Positions 30,195-40,299 are shown, counted from the stretch's first letter. The stretch: DNA of 64,000 nt from Sutcliffiella sp. FSL R7-0096 (GCF_038595065.1 NZ_CP152003.1:3266001-3330000), one strand, 5' to 3'. Made by a program: numbers and translations. Notes: generated by a model from the letters alone, not told the origin.

Positions 30195-30224
30195 AAAAAA
30201 ATCTTCCTAGCGAAGTAGGAAGAT
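30195..30224 (-). terminator. Terminator after the 78-residue gene
   Basis: Minus strand: ATCTTCCTA pairs with TAGGAAGAT around CTTCGC and is followed by seven T. It ends the transcript that carries the 78-residue gene and perhaps the peptide-precursor genes upstream. Confidence 0.9.
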
Positions 30225-30225
30225 C

Positions 30226-30462
30226 TTAGTATTGAATATACGGGTATTTTTTCAACTTGGAAGGGATGGTACCTTTGCCCACTTTGACTACACTGTACTC
30301 TTGAAACAAAGTTTCAAACCACTTAGAGACTTCTGCATATGTTTTATTTTTGTAATCCACAAGCTGGGCAACCCGGTAATGCCTACGTGCCTTTTGCTCA
30401 CGATCTACTACGATAAACCAAAAGCAAGTAAGCTCAAAAGTGTTCGTACTTGTCGCTGACAT
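30226..30462 (-). CDS. Hypothetical protein next to the peptide-precursor genes
   Basis: A 78-residue protein, not recognised. It has aromatic residues early (FELTCFWFIVVDREQK), a charged middle and a basic C-terminus (KVGKGTIPSKLKKYPYIQY). No signal peptide and no membrane helix of normal length. GGAAGG lies about 9 bases before the ATG. It is 44 bases downstream of the repeat-peptide gene on the same strand with no terminator between them, so it could be co-transcribed. Confidence 0.6.
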   Translation of the reverse strand: MSATSTNTFELTCFWFIVVDREQKARRHYRVAQLVDYKNKTYAEVSKWFETLFQEYSVVKVGKGTIPSKLKKYPYIQY

Positions 30463-30506
30463 GATATCAACCTTCCTTTAATAGAGTAGTTTATCTAAAT
30501 ATAGAT

Positions 30507-30854
30507 TTACATGTGAATTGGCGGTAATTCTTTCTTATGAATAGATGGTAATTCGCTTACTAACGCACCCATATGGATTGGAGGCAATTCCATATGAATT
30601 GGTGGTAATTCGCTAACTTGTTTCCCCATGTGAATTGGTGGTAATTCGCTAACTTGTTTCCCCATGTGGATTGGTGGTAATTCCATATGAATTGGTGGTA
30701 GTTCGCTTACTTGTTTCGCCATGTGGATTGGAGGCAATTCCATATGGATCGGTGGTAACTCTTCACTGCCAGTAGTTTTTGCATGAGAAGTAACAGCATT
30801 TGCCCCTAAACCAATTAAAGAGATTGCTAATACGGAGAGAAAATACTTTTTCAT
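30507..30854 (-). CDS. Secreted multi-copy peptide precursor (ELPPIHM repeats)
   Basis: A 115-residue pre-protein. I start at the second ATG (30854), 8 bases after AGAGG. An N-terminal signal peptide (MKKYFLSVLAISLIGLG) ends near AVTSHA. The rest is nearly all repeats: ELPPIHM twice, AKQVS, ELPPIHM twice, GKQVS, ELPPIHM, GKQVS, ELPPIHM twice, GALVS, ELPSIHK, K, and a final ELPPIHM at the C-terminus. All eight exact copies differ in DNA but only synonymously (L as TTA/TTG/CTA, H as CAT/CAC, I as ATT/ATC). The SELP- core resembles PapR pheromones such as ADLPFEF. I infer a quorum-sensing pheromone precursor for the divergent regulator at 31276. A secreted structural repeat protein is the alternative. 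Confidence 0.8.
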   Translation of the reverse strand: MKKYFLSVLAISLIGLGANAVTSHAKTTGSEELPPIHMELPPIHMAKQVSELPPIHMELPPIHMGKQVSELPPIHMGKQVSELPPIHMELPPIHMGALVSELPSIHKKELPPIHM

Positions 30855-30953
30855 CTTCATTACCTCTTTCTAATTTTATTTAATCAGATTATAAAAAATT
30901 TGTTGTACATATTGTTGACTTGACAGAAATTTGATACTTAAGTTTAAAATTAA

Positions 30954-31076
30954 TCAGTGTATAGATGGTAGTTCATTTGTTTTAACATCATCCGAAGTGG
31001 TTACATGAGAAGAAACAGCACTTGCTCCAAATAAAGTAATAGTAACGACTAAGAATGTGATTAGAAACCTTTTCAT
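30954..31076 (-). CDS. Short secreted single-copy paralogue ending in ELPSIH
   Basis: A 40-residue pre-peptide, MKRFLITFLVVTITLFGASA then VSSHVTTSDDVKTNELPSIH and stop. Three ATG codons are in tandem; the third (31076) is 8 bases from AGAGG, as in the larger precursor. Signal-peptide region, SSH junction and the GAGGT(A/T)ATG leader match the 115-residue precursor, so the two are duplicates. The single ELPSIH motif lies exactly at the C-terminus, as in PapR-type pheromone precursors. It is too short for routine gene calling. Confidence 0.75.
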   Translation of the reverse strand: MKRFLITFLVVTITLFGASAVSSHVTTSDDVKTNELPSIH

Positions 31077-31149
31077 CATCATAACCTCTTTCTCTCAATT
31101 TTTTCTGTTATTATCAATTTATGTTATATAAGTATTTTACACTATTTAT

Positions 31150-31162
31150 AATAATCATTATT
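31150..31162. promoter_or_regulatory. AATAATCATTATT palindrome between precursor and regulator
   Basis: A perfect 6-1-6 inverted repeat in the space between the short precursor and the regulator. It could be an operator of the TPR regulator, or a Fur/PerR-family box, which has the same 7-1-7 form. The region is very AT-rich, so chance is possible. No PlcR-type box is evident. Confidence 0.3.
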
Positions 31163-31275
31163 TCTTCATAATTTGAGGTTTACTAGAAGAAAACAATGAT
31201 TTCCTTCTGTTTTCTACGTTTTTCATTTCAGATTATAACTCTAGGAATATTTTATTAGTAAGGATGTGATATATT

Positions 31276-32163
31276 GTGGATTTTTCGTTAATTGGAAAAG
31301 AAATAAAAATCCTGCGATCTGCACTAAACTTATCACAAGCGGAGTTAAGTGAGGGGATATGTACACAATCACAAATCAGTAAAATTGAAAAAGGGGAAGT
31401 GTTTCCTCTTGCTAACACTTTATATTATATAGCAGAAAGGCTTGGGGTGGATATAAATTATTTTTATGATTTAGCAACTAATCCTCAATTATCCTATATC
31501 AAAGAGGTGTTTACACAAGTAAGAGAGTTGCTCCACCGCAATGAATATGAGGAAGTCTATACTATTGTAGAAAACGAAAAGAAAAATCCTCTGTTTATTA
31601 ACAACCGAAAAAATAAGCAATTCCTCCTATGGACAGAAGGGATTTGCATATACCATTTAAAACGAAATAAACGCGAGGCATTAAAACTTTTACAAAGTGC
31701 TCTTGACCTGACAAAAATGACTTCAAAACTAATGGGAGAGAGAGAAATTGAGATACTAAACAGTCTCGCCATCATTCATTTTGAGACTAAAGCTTATGAA
31801 GAAGCATTAAATATATACAATTACGCTATAGAAAGTTATATGAAAATTCCTTATCATCATGACCCTACAATTAAAATCAAAATTTTATACAATAAATCAA
31901 AAACCTTAACTAGACTTAATATGCTAGAAGAATCAACTAAGTCTTGTAAAGAGGCAATAAAATGGTGTGTAAAACATAATAGCATGTATGCGCTTGGTAG
32001 TCTTTACTACCATATCGGGTACAATTATAGTCTACTACTGAATCATGATATTGCCATTGAATACTATAACAAATCCATTCAAATTTTTATGATTCAGGAA
32101 AACAAGGTGTTTGTTAAACATATTAAGGAAAAAATTGATGAATTATCTATTCTTATTGATTAA
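31276..32163 (+). CDS. PlcR-like HTH/TPR transcriptional regulator (RRNPP type)
   Basis: A 295-residue protein. The N-terminal XRE-type helix-turn-helix is at about 5-60 (LSQAELSEGICTQSQISKIE), followed by a long all-helical region with TPR-like repeats (EALNIYNYAIESYMKIP, ALGSLYYHIGYNYSLLLN, DIAIEYYNKSIQIFM). Length, domain order and N-terminal wording (IGKEIKILRSALNLSQAELS) match PlcR and relatives that bind re-imported signal peptides. It starts at GTG 31276 after AAGGATGTGA. It is divergent from the two ELPxIH precursor genes, which is how RRNPP receptor and pheromone genes are usually placed close together. Target genes cannot be told from the window. Confidence 0.85.
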   Translation: MDFSLIGKEIKILRSALNLSQAELSEGICTQSQISKIEKGEVFPLANTLYYIAERLGVDINYFYDLATNPQLSYIKEVFTQVRELLHRNEYEEVYTIVENEKKNPLFINNRKNKQFLLWTEGICIYHLKRNKREALKLLQSALDLTKMTSKLMGEREIEILNSLAIIHFETKAYEEALNIYNYAIESYMKIPYHHDPTIKIKILYNKSKTLTRLNMLEESTKSCKEAIKWCVKHNSMYALGSLYYHIGYNYSLLLNHDIAIEYYNKSIQIFMIQENKVFVKHIKEKIDELSILID

Positions 32164-32285
32164 GGTTTTTTCGTAAGCTTTGTTGCTTCTTCGTATTTAT
32201 TAACTAACATCCTTTCTGTCGGGCTCTTTTCCCGGTTGTATGTAATCAATTCCCAACCTTTTTTCTTTTTAATAGCAAAAAACAA
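32160..32285 (-). pseudogene. Possible small gene or gene remnant
   Basis: An open minus-strand frame of 41 codons runs from TTG 32285 to a stop at 32160, reading FFAIKKKKGWELITYNREKS and PTERMLVNKYEEATKLTKKP. The composition is protein-like, but the start falls in the T-run of the terminator at 32284-32314, there is no ribosome site, and the end overlaps the regulator's stop codon. I read it as the tail of a lost gene, or chance. Confidence 0.3.
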
Positions 32286-32314
32286 AAAAACTAGGCCGCT
32301 AAGCCTAGTTTTTA
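32284..32314. terminator. Bidirectional terminator between the regulator and opuFB
   Basis: ACTAGGC pairs with GCCTAGT around 6 bases with A-run before and T-run after, just 3 bases past the opuFB stop. Confidence 0.85.
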
Positions 32315-32317
32315 CGT

Positions 32318-33841
32318 TTATTCACCTAAAAGTCCTTTACTCTCAAGAAAAACTTTTGCTACTTCATAGGTTGTTTTACCTTCTACCGTTACCTGGTAGT
32401 TCATATCGCGCATTTCGTCATCATTGATTTGGTTTTCTAATTTGTTTAAGATGTCTTCGAGTTCAGGGTGCTCATCAAGGGTTTCTTTTCTTAGTAGTGC
32501 TGCTCCTTGATAAGGTGGGAAGAGGTTTTTATCATCCTCAAGCACTCGGAGGTCGAATTGTTTGATTTCTGCATCTGTCGAGTATGCATCCACCAAATTG
32601 ACGTCTCCACTTTCCACTGCCTGGTATCTTAGCTTAGCCTGCATGGTTGTGAGGTTAGGGAAGGTAATGCCATACACTTCCTGAATCCCAAGATAGCCAT
32701 CTTCTCGGTCTGAGAATTCCAGGGTGAATCCTGCTTTAATTTCATTTTTTGCTCCATCAAGATCCGTAATGGTATTTATATCATTCGCCTCAGCAAACTC
32801 CTCTGGGACAGCTAAAGCATAGGTGTTATTAAAGCCCATTGGTTTCAAGTAAACCAGTTCGTCCTGTTCCAACAGTCCTTTTTTCGCTTGTTCAAATACT
32901 TCTTCGTCATCGATGCTTACCGGCTCTTGATCCAACAGGGTCATGATGGCCGTTCCGGAATACTCGGGGTAAATATCGATATCCTTATTTTTCAAGGCTC
33001 TATAAACAAAGGTTGTATTCCCAAGCGAAGGACGTAATTCCACACGTAAGTCTGTTTCTTCTTCAATCAATAATTTATACATGTTAATGATAATATCCGG
33101 CTCCGCTCCGATTTTACCGCTGATGACAAGATCGGCTTCGGTGGCTTTTATGATCGCAAATGGAGATAGGAAAAGGAGAACCACCACGATACCAATAATC
33201 AAGGCTTTTTTTCCAGAACCTTTTTTAGCAGCCCTTTCAATCATTCTCAACACGATATCAAAAAGAATGGCCAGGAGCGCTGCCGGAATTGCTCCGAGTA
33301 GAATGAGGGCATTGTCATTCCGGTCGATTCCAAGAAGAATGAGACTCCCCAGTCCTCCTGCTCCAATCAAAGCGACAATCGTAGCCGTTCCTATGATCAA
33401 AACCATTGCTGTACGGATCCCTGCCATGATGACCGGTAGAGCAAGCGGCAACTCCACCCGGAATAACCTTTTCATGGAGGTCATTCCCATCGCTTTAGCA
33501 GCTTCGCGTAAGGATGGATCCACTTCCTTTATCCCTGTATAGGTATTCCTCAGGATTGGCAGCAGGGCATATAAAAATAATGCGATGACCGCTGGCACAA
33601 ATCCAATTCCAACAAGTGGGATGAGCAATCCCAATAAAGCAAGAGATGGAATGGTCTGTAGAACCGCTGTAACACCTATAATAGGTTCTGCAATCTTTTC
33701 CTTTCTTGTTAAGAAAACACCCAGCGGAACAGATATGAACACCGCAATGGCGAGGGCTATGACGGAAATTTGAATATGTTCAAGCAGGGCGGTCCATAGC
33801 TGGTCGCCACGGGCAGCATATAAATCCTGAAGAAATGTCAT
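32318..33841 (-). CDS. opuFB: Osmoprotectant ABC transporter, fused permease and substrate-binding protein
   Basis: A 507-residue fusion. Residues about 1-210 are an OpuCB/ProW-type permease (EAAKAMGMTSMKRLFRVELP is the ATPase-coupling loop) with several helices, then a further helix (about 215-232), then an OpuCC/ProX-type binding domain (GKIGAEPDIIINMYKLLIEE, YPEYSGTAIMTLL) facing outside. This is the layout of OpuF, described in Bacillus infantis, which imports glycine betaine and other compatible solutes. Its ATG overlaps the stop codon of the ATPase gene (TAATG). Confidence 0.9.
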   Translation of the reverse strand: MTFLQDLYAARGDQLWTALLEHIQISVIALAIAVFISVPLGVFLTRKEKIAEPIIGVTAVLQTIPSLALLGLLIPLVGIGFVPAVIALFLYALLPILRNTYTGIKEVDPSLREAAKAMGMTSMKRLFRVELPLALPVIMAGIRTAMVLIIGTATIVALIGAGGLGSLILLGIDRNDNALILLGAIPAALLAILFDIVLRMIERAAKKGSGKKALIIGIVVVLLFLSPFAIIKATEADLVISGKIGAEPDIIINMYKLLIEEETDLRVELRPSLGNTTFVYRALKNKDIDIYPEYSGTAIMTLLDQEPVSIDDEEVFEQAKKGLLEQDELVYLKPMGFNNTYALAVPEEFAEANDINTITDLDGAKNEIKAGFTLEFSDREDGYLGIQEVYGITFPNLTTMQAKLRYQAVESGDVNLVDAYSTDAEIKQFDLRVLEDDKNLFPPYQGAALLRKETLDEHPELEDILNKLENQINDDEMRDMNYQVTVEGKTTYEVAKVFLESKGLLGE

Positions 33842-34815
33842 TATACTAGCCCTCCTTCCTGGCTATGAACATGAAGAAAATGCAAGACCATATCACTTGT
33901 GAGGATTCCGACCGGTTCATTTTCATGCATTACGGTGAGGGCTTTTTCTTCGCTCAATACCGCCAAAGCTTCACCAAGAGTAACACTGCTATCCACTTCC
34001 CTAGCAGGGTTTACGGCTGGATTCAATTGCAGGTCCCCCAATAATTCTTCCAATGGCTGCTGAAGAATACTGCGCCTGTTGCCGATGAATGATTTTACAA
34101 AATCATTCTTTGGCTGGTTCATAAACTCTTCAGGTGTTCCCACTTGCACGGTTTCCCCATCCTTCATCAAGCAGATCCTGTCACCTAGCGTCAATGCTTC
34201 ATTCATATCATGTGTGACAAAGACGATGGTTTTTTGAATTTTCTCCTTCAAGCGCAGAAAATCCTGTTGCAATTGCTCTCTGCTAAGAGGATCAAGTGCA
34301 CTGAATGGCTCGTCCATCAAAATGATGGGTGGATTTGCAGCTAAGGCCCTTGCCACGCCGACACGCTGTTGTTGCCCACCAGACAATTCAGATGGCTTGC
34401 GCTTTTTATAGGTAGATGGATCTAACCCAACCAGGTCAAGAAGTTCATCCACACGCTTAGAGATATCCCCCTTCTTCCATGACTTAAGCTCTGGGACGAT
34501 AGAAATATTCTCCTCAATGGTCATATGAGGAAACAATGCAATCTGTTGCAGTACATAGCCGATATTCCAGCGCAGCTCATGAATATTATGGTCTGAGATA
34601 CTTTTTCCATCAATAAGGATATCTCCATCAGTTACAGTATGTAATCGGTTAATCATTTTCAGGGTGGTGGTTTTCCCACATCCACTCGGTCCTATTAAAA
34701 CAAAGAACTCCCCTTCTTTTATATCAAGATTGAAGGATCGAACCGCAGTGGTACCATCCTCATAGGTTTTCGTTACATCACGAAAGGTTATCAAAACCTG
34801 CTCACTCCCAGACAT
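33841..34815 (-). CDS. opuFA: Osmoprotectant ABC transporter ATP-binding protein
   Basis: A 324-residue ATPase with Walker A GPSGCGKTT, Q-loop, signature LSGGQQQRVGVARAL and Walker B IILMDEP, followed by a C-terminal CBS-type region (DSSVTLGEALAVLSEEKA). It drives uptake by the OpuFB fusion directly downstream. I choose ATG 34815 (MSGSEQVLIT); a GTG at 34845 is an alternative. Confidence 0.9.
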   Translation of the reverse strand: MSGSEQVLITFRDVTKTYEDGTTAVRSFNLDIKEGEFFVLIGPSGCGKTTTLKMINRLHTVTDGDILIDGKSISDHNIHELRWNIGYVLQQIALFPHMTIEENISIVPELKSWKKGDISKRVDELLDLVGLDPSTYKKRKPSELSGGQQQRVGVARALAANPPIILMDEPFSALDPLSREQLQQDFLRLKEKIQKTIVFVTHDMNEALTLGDRICLMKDGETVQVGTPEEFMNQPKNDFVKSFIGNRRSILQQPLEELLGDLQLNPAVNPAREVDSSVTLGEALAVLSEEKALTVMHENEPVGILTSDMVLHFLHVHSQEGGLV

Positions 34816-34960
34816 TATTTTCTCTTTATCATTTCCTAAAAGCACAAACTATAAATACCCTACTTTTCCACCTGATAAACTTCCTTTAACAATCTCTTCA
34901 GATTCTATTCCTTTCCATGGTATAATTGGGAAAGATTTTGAGGATAGAAAGGTGACAATG

Positions 34961-35770
34961 ATGAAAAAGTTTTTGTATGCATGGTGTTTGGCAGTTTTAC
35001 TTATGTTGACAGGATGTGCAGTAGAAGACGGCTCCTCCACTCAGCTTGCCAATAATTCCACCAACCACGAACCCAGTATTAATGTAAGGGAAGAAACAGA
35101 ACCCAATATTGAAGAGAATCACGAATTCCCACGCACAGAGGTCCCACTTGTTAGGGTCATTGATGGCGACACCATTAAGGTGAAAATAGATGGAAAAGAA
35201 GAAAATGTGCGTTTTTTACTAGTTGATACGCCTGAAACCAGCCATCCAAGGATGAATGGGCCACAGCCTTTCGGACCGGAAGCAAAAGAGTTCATGGAAG
35301 AATTTGCAGCCGCCGGAAAACTGGAACTGGAACTAGATGTAAGCGAACGCGACCGTTATGGCCGAGTTTTGGCATATGTGTATGTGAACGGAGTGTCTGC
35401 ACAAGAGGAACTTCTAAAAAGAGGGTTGGCACGAGTAGCTTATATTTATCCTCCTAATACACGCTATGTAGACCATTATCAAACCCTTCAAGAAAAGGCC
35501 CAAGCTGATGGCGTGGGTATCTGGAGTGTGGAGAACTATGCACAGGATGATGGCTTTTATCCTGAATATGTAGAAGATCCTGATTTGAAAGAATCAACAG
35601 AGAAACAGCCTGTTACGGAAAACTGTCCTGTCAAAGGAAACATCAGCTCTAGTGGAGAAAAAATCTATCATGTGAAGACTGGTGCCTTTTATGAAAGGAC
35701 CATCCCCGAGGAGTGTTTTAACACGGAAGAAGAAGCAAAGAAAGCGGGCTATAGGAAATCAAAACGATAA
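34961..35770 (+). CDS. Thermonuclease-family lipoprotein
   Basis: A 269-residue secreted nuclease. A lipoprotein signal ends at LLMLTGC. After a polar linker comes the staphylococcal-nuclease fold with VRVIDGDTIKVKI, RFLLVDTPET and RDRYGRVLAYVYV, which hold the acidic and arginine active-site residues. The C-terminal part has KGNISSSGEKIYHVKTGAFY, a small domain common after SNase folds in Bacillus (YncB/YhcR-type proteins). The start at 34961 is the fourth possible codon and best spaced from AAAGGTG. Confidence 0.88.
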   Translation: MKKFLYAWCLAVLLMLTGCAVEDGSSTQLANNSTNHEPSINVREETEPNIEENHEFPRTEVPLVRVIDGDTIKVKIDGKEENVRFLLVDTPETSHPRMNGPQPFGPEAKEFMEEFAAAGKLELELDVSERDRYGRVLAYVYVNGVSAQEELLKRGLARVAYIYPPNTRYVDHYQTLQEKAQADGVGIWSVENYAQDDGFYPEYVEDPDLKESTEKQPVTENCPVKGNISSSGEKIYHVKTGAFYERTIPEECFNTEEEAKKAGYRKSKR

Positions 35771-35786
35771 TTTCACGCATTTTAGT

Positions 35787-35815
35787 AAAGGAGCCCCTCG
35801 GGAGGCTCCTTTTTT
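35787..35815. terminator. Bidirectional terminator
   Basis: AAAGGAGCC pairs with GGCTCCTTT around CCTCGGGA and is followed by T residues; it ends the nuclease gene and, from the other side, yrhC. Confidence 0.9.
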
Positions 35816-35818
35816 CAT

Positions 35819-36052
35819 TCATTGATCATCTTGTTCTTGCAACAACTTCTTCAGCTTTCTTGCTCTTACCACGAAAAATACGGCCCCACCCAGTAGAATA
35901 ACAGTAGTCCCCATCATCGTAAAGATTTGAATTGCTTCTTTTCCTGTATGTTGGAAGGCCACGCCAATATATAAAAAAACACTGACGGTCGTTAATATCA
36001 TGGCATATCTAGTATAATCTTGAACTTTTGCTTGTAACACTTTCGCATTCAT
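35819..36052 (-). CDS. yrhC: YrhC family membrane protein
   Basis: A 77-residue protein with two transmembrane helices (about 18-36 and 43-63) and a charged C-terminus. It matches YrhC of B. subtilis, a small protein of unknown role found near mccAB and mtnN, which lie 2 kb away here. Confidence 0.75.
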   Translation of the reverse strand: MNAKVLQAKVQDYTRYAMILTTVSVFLYIGVAFQHTGKEAIQIFTMMGTTVILLGGAVFFVVRARKLKKLLQEQDDQ

Positions 36053-36300
36053 CTAGAATCCCCCCATCTATCATTCACTTTAACATAGTTTGCTAGTTTT
36101 TCCGGCTTGTAATTTTTTCCGTACGGTGAGAAAAGGCTTTGTTTTTTTCCGTATTATCCCTTATTCAGAAACCTTCTTCCCACTATTCAAAGACTATACT
36201 TAGGAACTTTCTATCAATCTGTATTTTTCAAGGAGCTAAACTTTTTTCAACTGGTAAATATCGTTATAATGGAACAATAAATTAGAGAGGAGGAACGAAA

Positions 36301-36486
36301 TTGAAAAAACTGCTCATCTCTTTTTGCCTCTTAACCTTGCTGACAGCCTGTTCCTCTGCAAGTGATACAACAGAAGAAATCATCATTGTCGACAGTCCAA
36401 GTACCCCTAATGGTGAACCTGAAGAGAATGCTAAAGACGGTACACTTTATACCAAGAAGAATAATGAGGAAAAGAATCAAGATTGA
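36301..36486 (+). CDS. Small putative lipoprotein
   Basis: A 61-residue protein with a lipoprotein signal (KKLLISFCLLTLLTAC, lipobox LTAC) and a short acidic, unstructured tail. TTG start at 36301 with GAGGAGG 7 bases upstream. TATAAT at 36265-36270 may be its -10 box. Function unknown; a terminator follows. Confidence 0.7.
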   Translation: MKKLLISFCLLTLLTACSSASDTTEEIIIVDSPSTPNGEPEENAKDGTLYTKKNNEEKNQD

Positions 36487-36492
36487 ATATGG

Positions 36493-36530
36493 AAAAGTCC
36501 TTCCGCAACTTGGCGGAAGGACTTTTGTTT
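36493..36530. terminator. Bidirectional terminator
   Basis: AAAAGTCCTTCCGC pairs with GCGGAAGGACTTTT around AACTTG. It serves the small lipoprotein gene and the convergent carboxypeptidase gene, whose stop codon is adjacent. Confidence 0.92.
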
Positions 36531-38066
36531 TTAAAATTGATAAATAGCAGAGTATTTTTCTTCTAGATATCGCACAAGATATTTGGCATCCAACTCTTCG
36601 CCTGTGACCTTCACAATCAACTCGTTTGGAGAATAGAGCTTACCATATTGATGGATGTTTTCTCTTAGCCACCCACGGATCGCCAGGAAGTCTCCCTGCT
36701 CGATTTTATCGTAAAAATCAGGCATTTTCTTGATGAACGTATAAAGGATTTGGGCTGCATATAGGTTTCCAAGTGAATAAGAAGGGAAGTAGCCGAATCC
36801 ACCAAAGGACCAGTGTACATCCTGCAGGACACCTAATGTGTCTGTCGGCGGCGTAATTCCAAGGTACTCCTCCATTTTTTCATTCCAAACCTTAGGTAAT
36901 TCCTTTACTTCATATTCCCCTGCAAATAACCCTTTTTCGATTTCATAACGAATCATGATATGAAGGTTATAAGTCAGTTCATCCGCTTCGACACGAATAT
37001 AGGAAGGATCCACACGGTTTGTCGCGGCATAGAAATCTTCCAAGGAAACATCCTTTAGCTGTGCCGGGAAGTGTTCCTGTAGGTCTTTGTAGAAGAAGGT
37101 CCAGAACTCTTTACTGCGCCCAACCATATTCTCCAGAAAACGTGATTGAGACTCGTGGATCCCAAAGGAGGTTCCTCTACGGATGACCCTACCTTCAAAA
37201 TCCGGGTTCACACCTTGCTCATACATGCCATGACCCGCCTCATGGATCGTACCAAAAATGGCAGAACGGACATTTTCTTTTAAATAACGGGTAGTGATGC
37301 GCACATCCCCTGTGTTGACGGAAGATGCAAACGGGTGAACCGTTTCATCGAGGCGTCCACCTTCCATATCAAACCCAATAAGTGGGAGTATATATTGGTT
37401 GAATTTCTTTTGTGCATCTATATCGTAATTTTGTGCAAAAATGTCTTCTCGTGGTTGGGACTTTGATGCTTTGATCTTATTTAAAATCTCCACGCTTTTT
37501 TCACGTAGGTCTTTAAATAGCACATCCAGTTTTTCTACCGTCAGGCCTGGTTCAAATTCATTGAGCATGGCATTGTATGGATGACCTTCATATCCATAGT
37601 ACTCACCAAACTTCTTTTTGAATGTCAGCACCTTTTCGAGAACAGGGGCATAAGAAGCGAAATCATCCTTCTCACGGGCTTCTTCCCATGCCTCATTGGC
37701 ATCATTGACAAGGATCACATATTCCTGGTACTCTTCAGCAGGGATCTTGCTGGATTTGTCAAAATTCTTTTTGCGTTCCGCCACACAAGCTTTTGTTGCA
37801 TCATCCAATTGGGACCATACATGTTCTTCTGTCAAAAAAATCAGCAATTCTCCCATTTCATCCGAGATGGACAATTTGAACGCTTCCGTTGATAAAGTAC
37901 CGCGAGCCTTCCCGAATAAGGATCTCCCCTTCTTCGGTGCTTTCGTTTTGGAGTCCCAGCTAAGCAATCCTAATACATCATTATAATGGCAAAGCTTTTC
38001 ATCAAGCTTGTTGAAAGCATCCACTTTTTCTTGTATGTTTTTTTCTAAAACAGGCATGGTTGTCAT
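36531..38066 (-). CDS. M32 family metallocarboxypeptidase (YpwA/Taq type)
   Basis: A 511-residue carboxypeptidase Taq family protein. The zinc site is HEAGHGMYEQG; other family motifs are DVRITTRYLKEN and VHWSFGGFGYFPSYSLGN. It removes C-terminal residues from peptides in the cytoplasm. GGGGGAGA precedes the ATG. Flanked by terminators on both sides, it is probably a single-gene unit. Confidence 0.94.
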   Translation of the reverse strand: MTTMPVLEKNIQEKVDAFNKLDEKLCHYNDVLGLLSWDSKTKAPKKGRSLFGKARGTLSTEAFKLSISDEMGELLIFLTEEHVWSQLDDATKACVAERKKNFDKSSKIPAEEYQEYVILVNDANEAWEEAREKDDFASYAPVLEKVLTFKKKFGEYYGYEGHPYNAMLNEFEPGLTVEKLDVLFKDLREKSVEILNKIKASKSQPREDIFAQNYDIDAQKKFNQYILPLIGFDMEGGRLDETVHPFASSVNTGDVRITTRYLKENVRSAIFGTIHEAGHGMYEQGVNPDFEGRVIRRGTSFGIHESQSRFLENMVGRSKEFWTFFYKDLQEHFPAQLKDVSLEDFYAATNRVDPSYIRVEADELTYNLHIMIRYEIEKGLFAGEYEVKELPKVWNEKMEEYLGITPPTDTLGVLQDVHWSFGGFGYFPSYSLGNLYAAQILYTFIKKMPDFYDKIEQGDFLAIRGWLRENIHQYGKLYSPNELIVKVTGEELDAKYLVRYLEEKYSAIYQF

Positions 38067-38159
38067 GTATTCTCCCCCTAGTAAAAATAGTATGAAAATT
38101 ATGTATTCTTTACCTATTATAACAGAATTTTGCCCGGGAGAGAAAATTTAATCACAACA

Positions 38160-38192
38160 AAGCCCTATAAGAGACTAGCTCCTATAGGGCTT
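38160..38192 (-). terminator. Hairpin after mccB
   Basis: AAGCCCTATA pairs with TATAGGGCTT around 13 bases; the minus-strand tail TTGTTGTG is a weak T-run. Confidence 0.6.
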
Positions 38193-38204
38193 GATTTTCA
38201 TAGA

Positions 38205-40266
<2,062 letters not shown>

Positions 40267-40299
40267 CTTGTATCCCCCCGCACACATTCAAACTGTGTG

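Noticed and set aside
30507-30854. Collagen-like or adhesin repeat protein
   Set aside because: Units are too short, the protein has no anchor or domain, and the paralogue with one C-terminal unit plus the divergent TPR regulator fit a pheromone precursor better.
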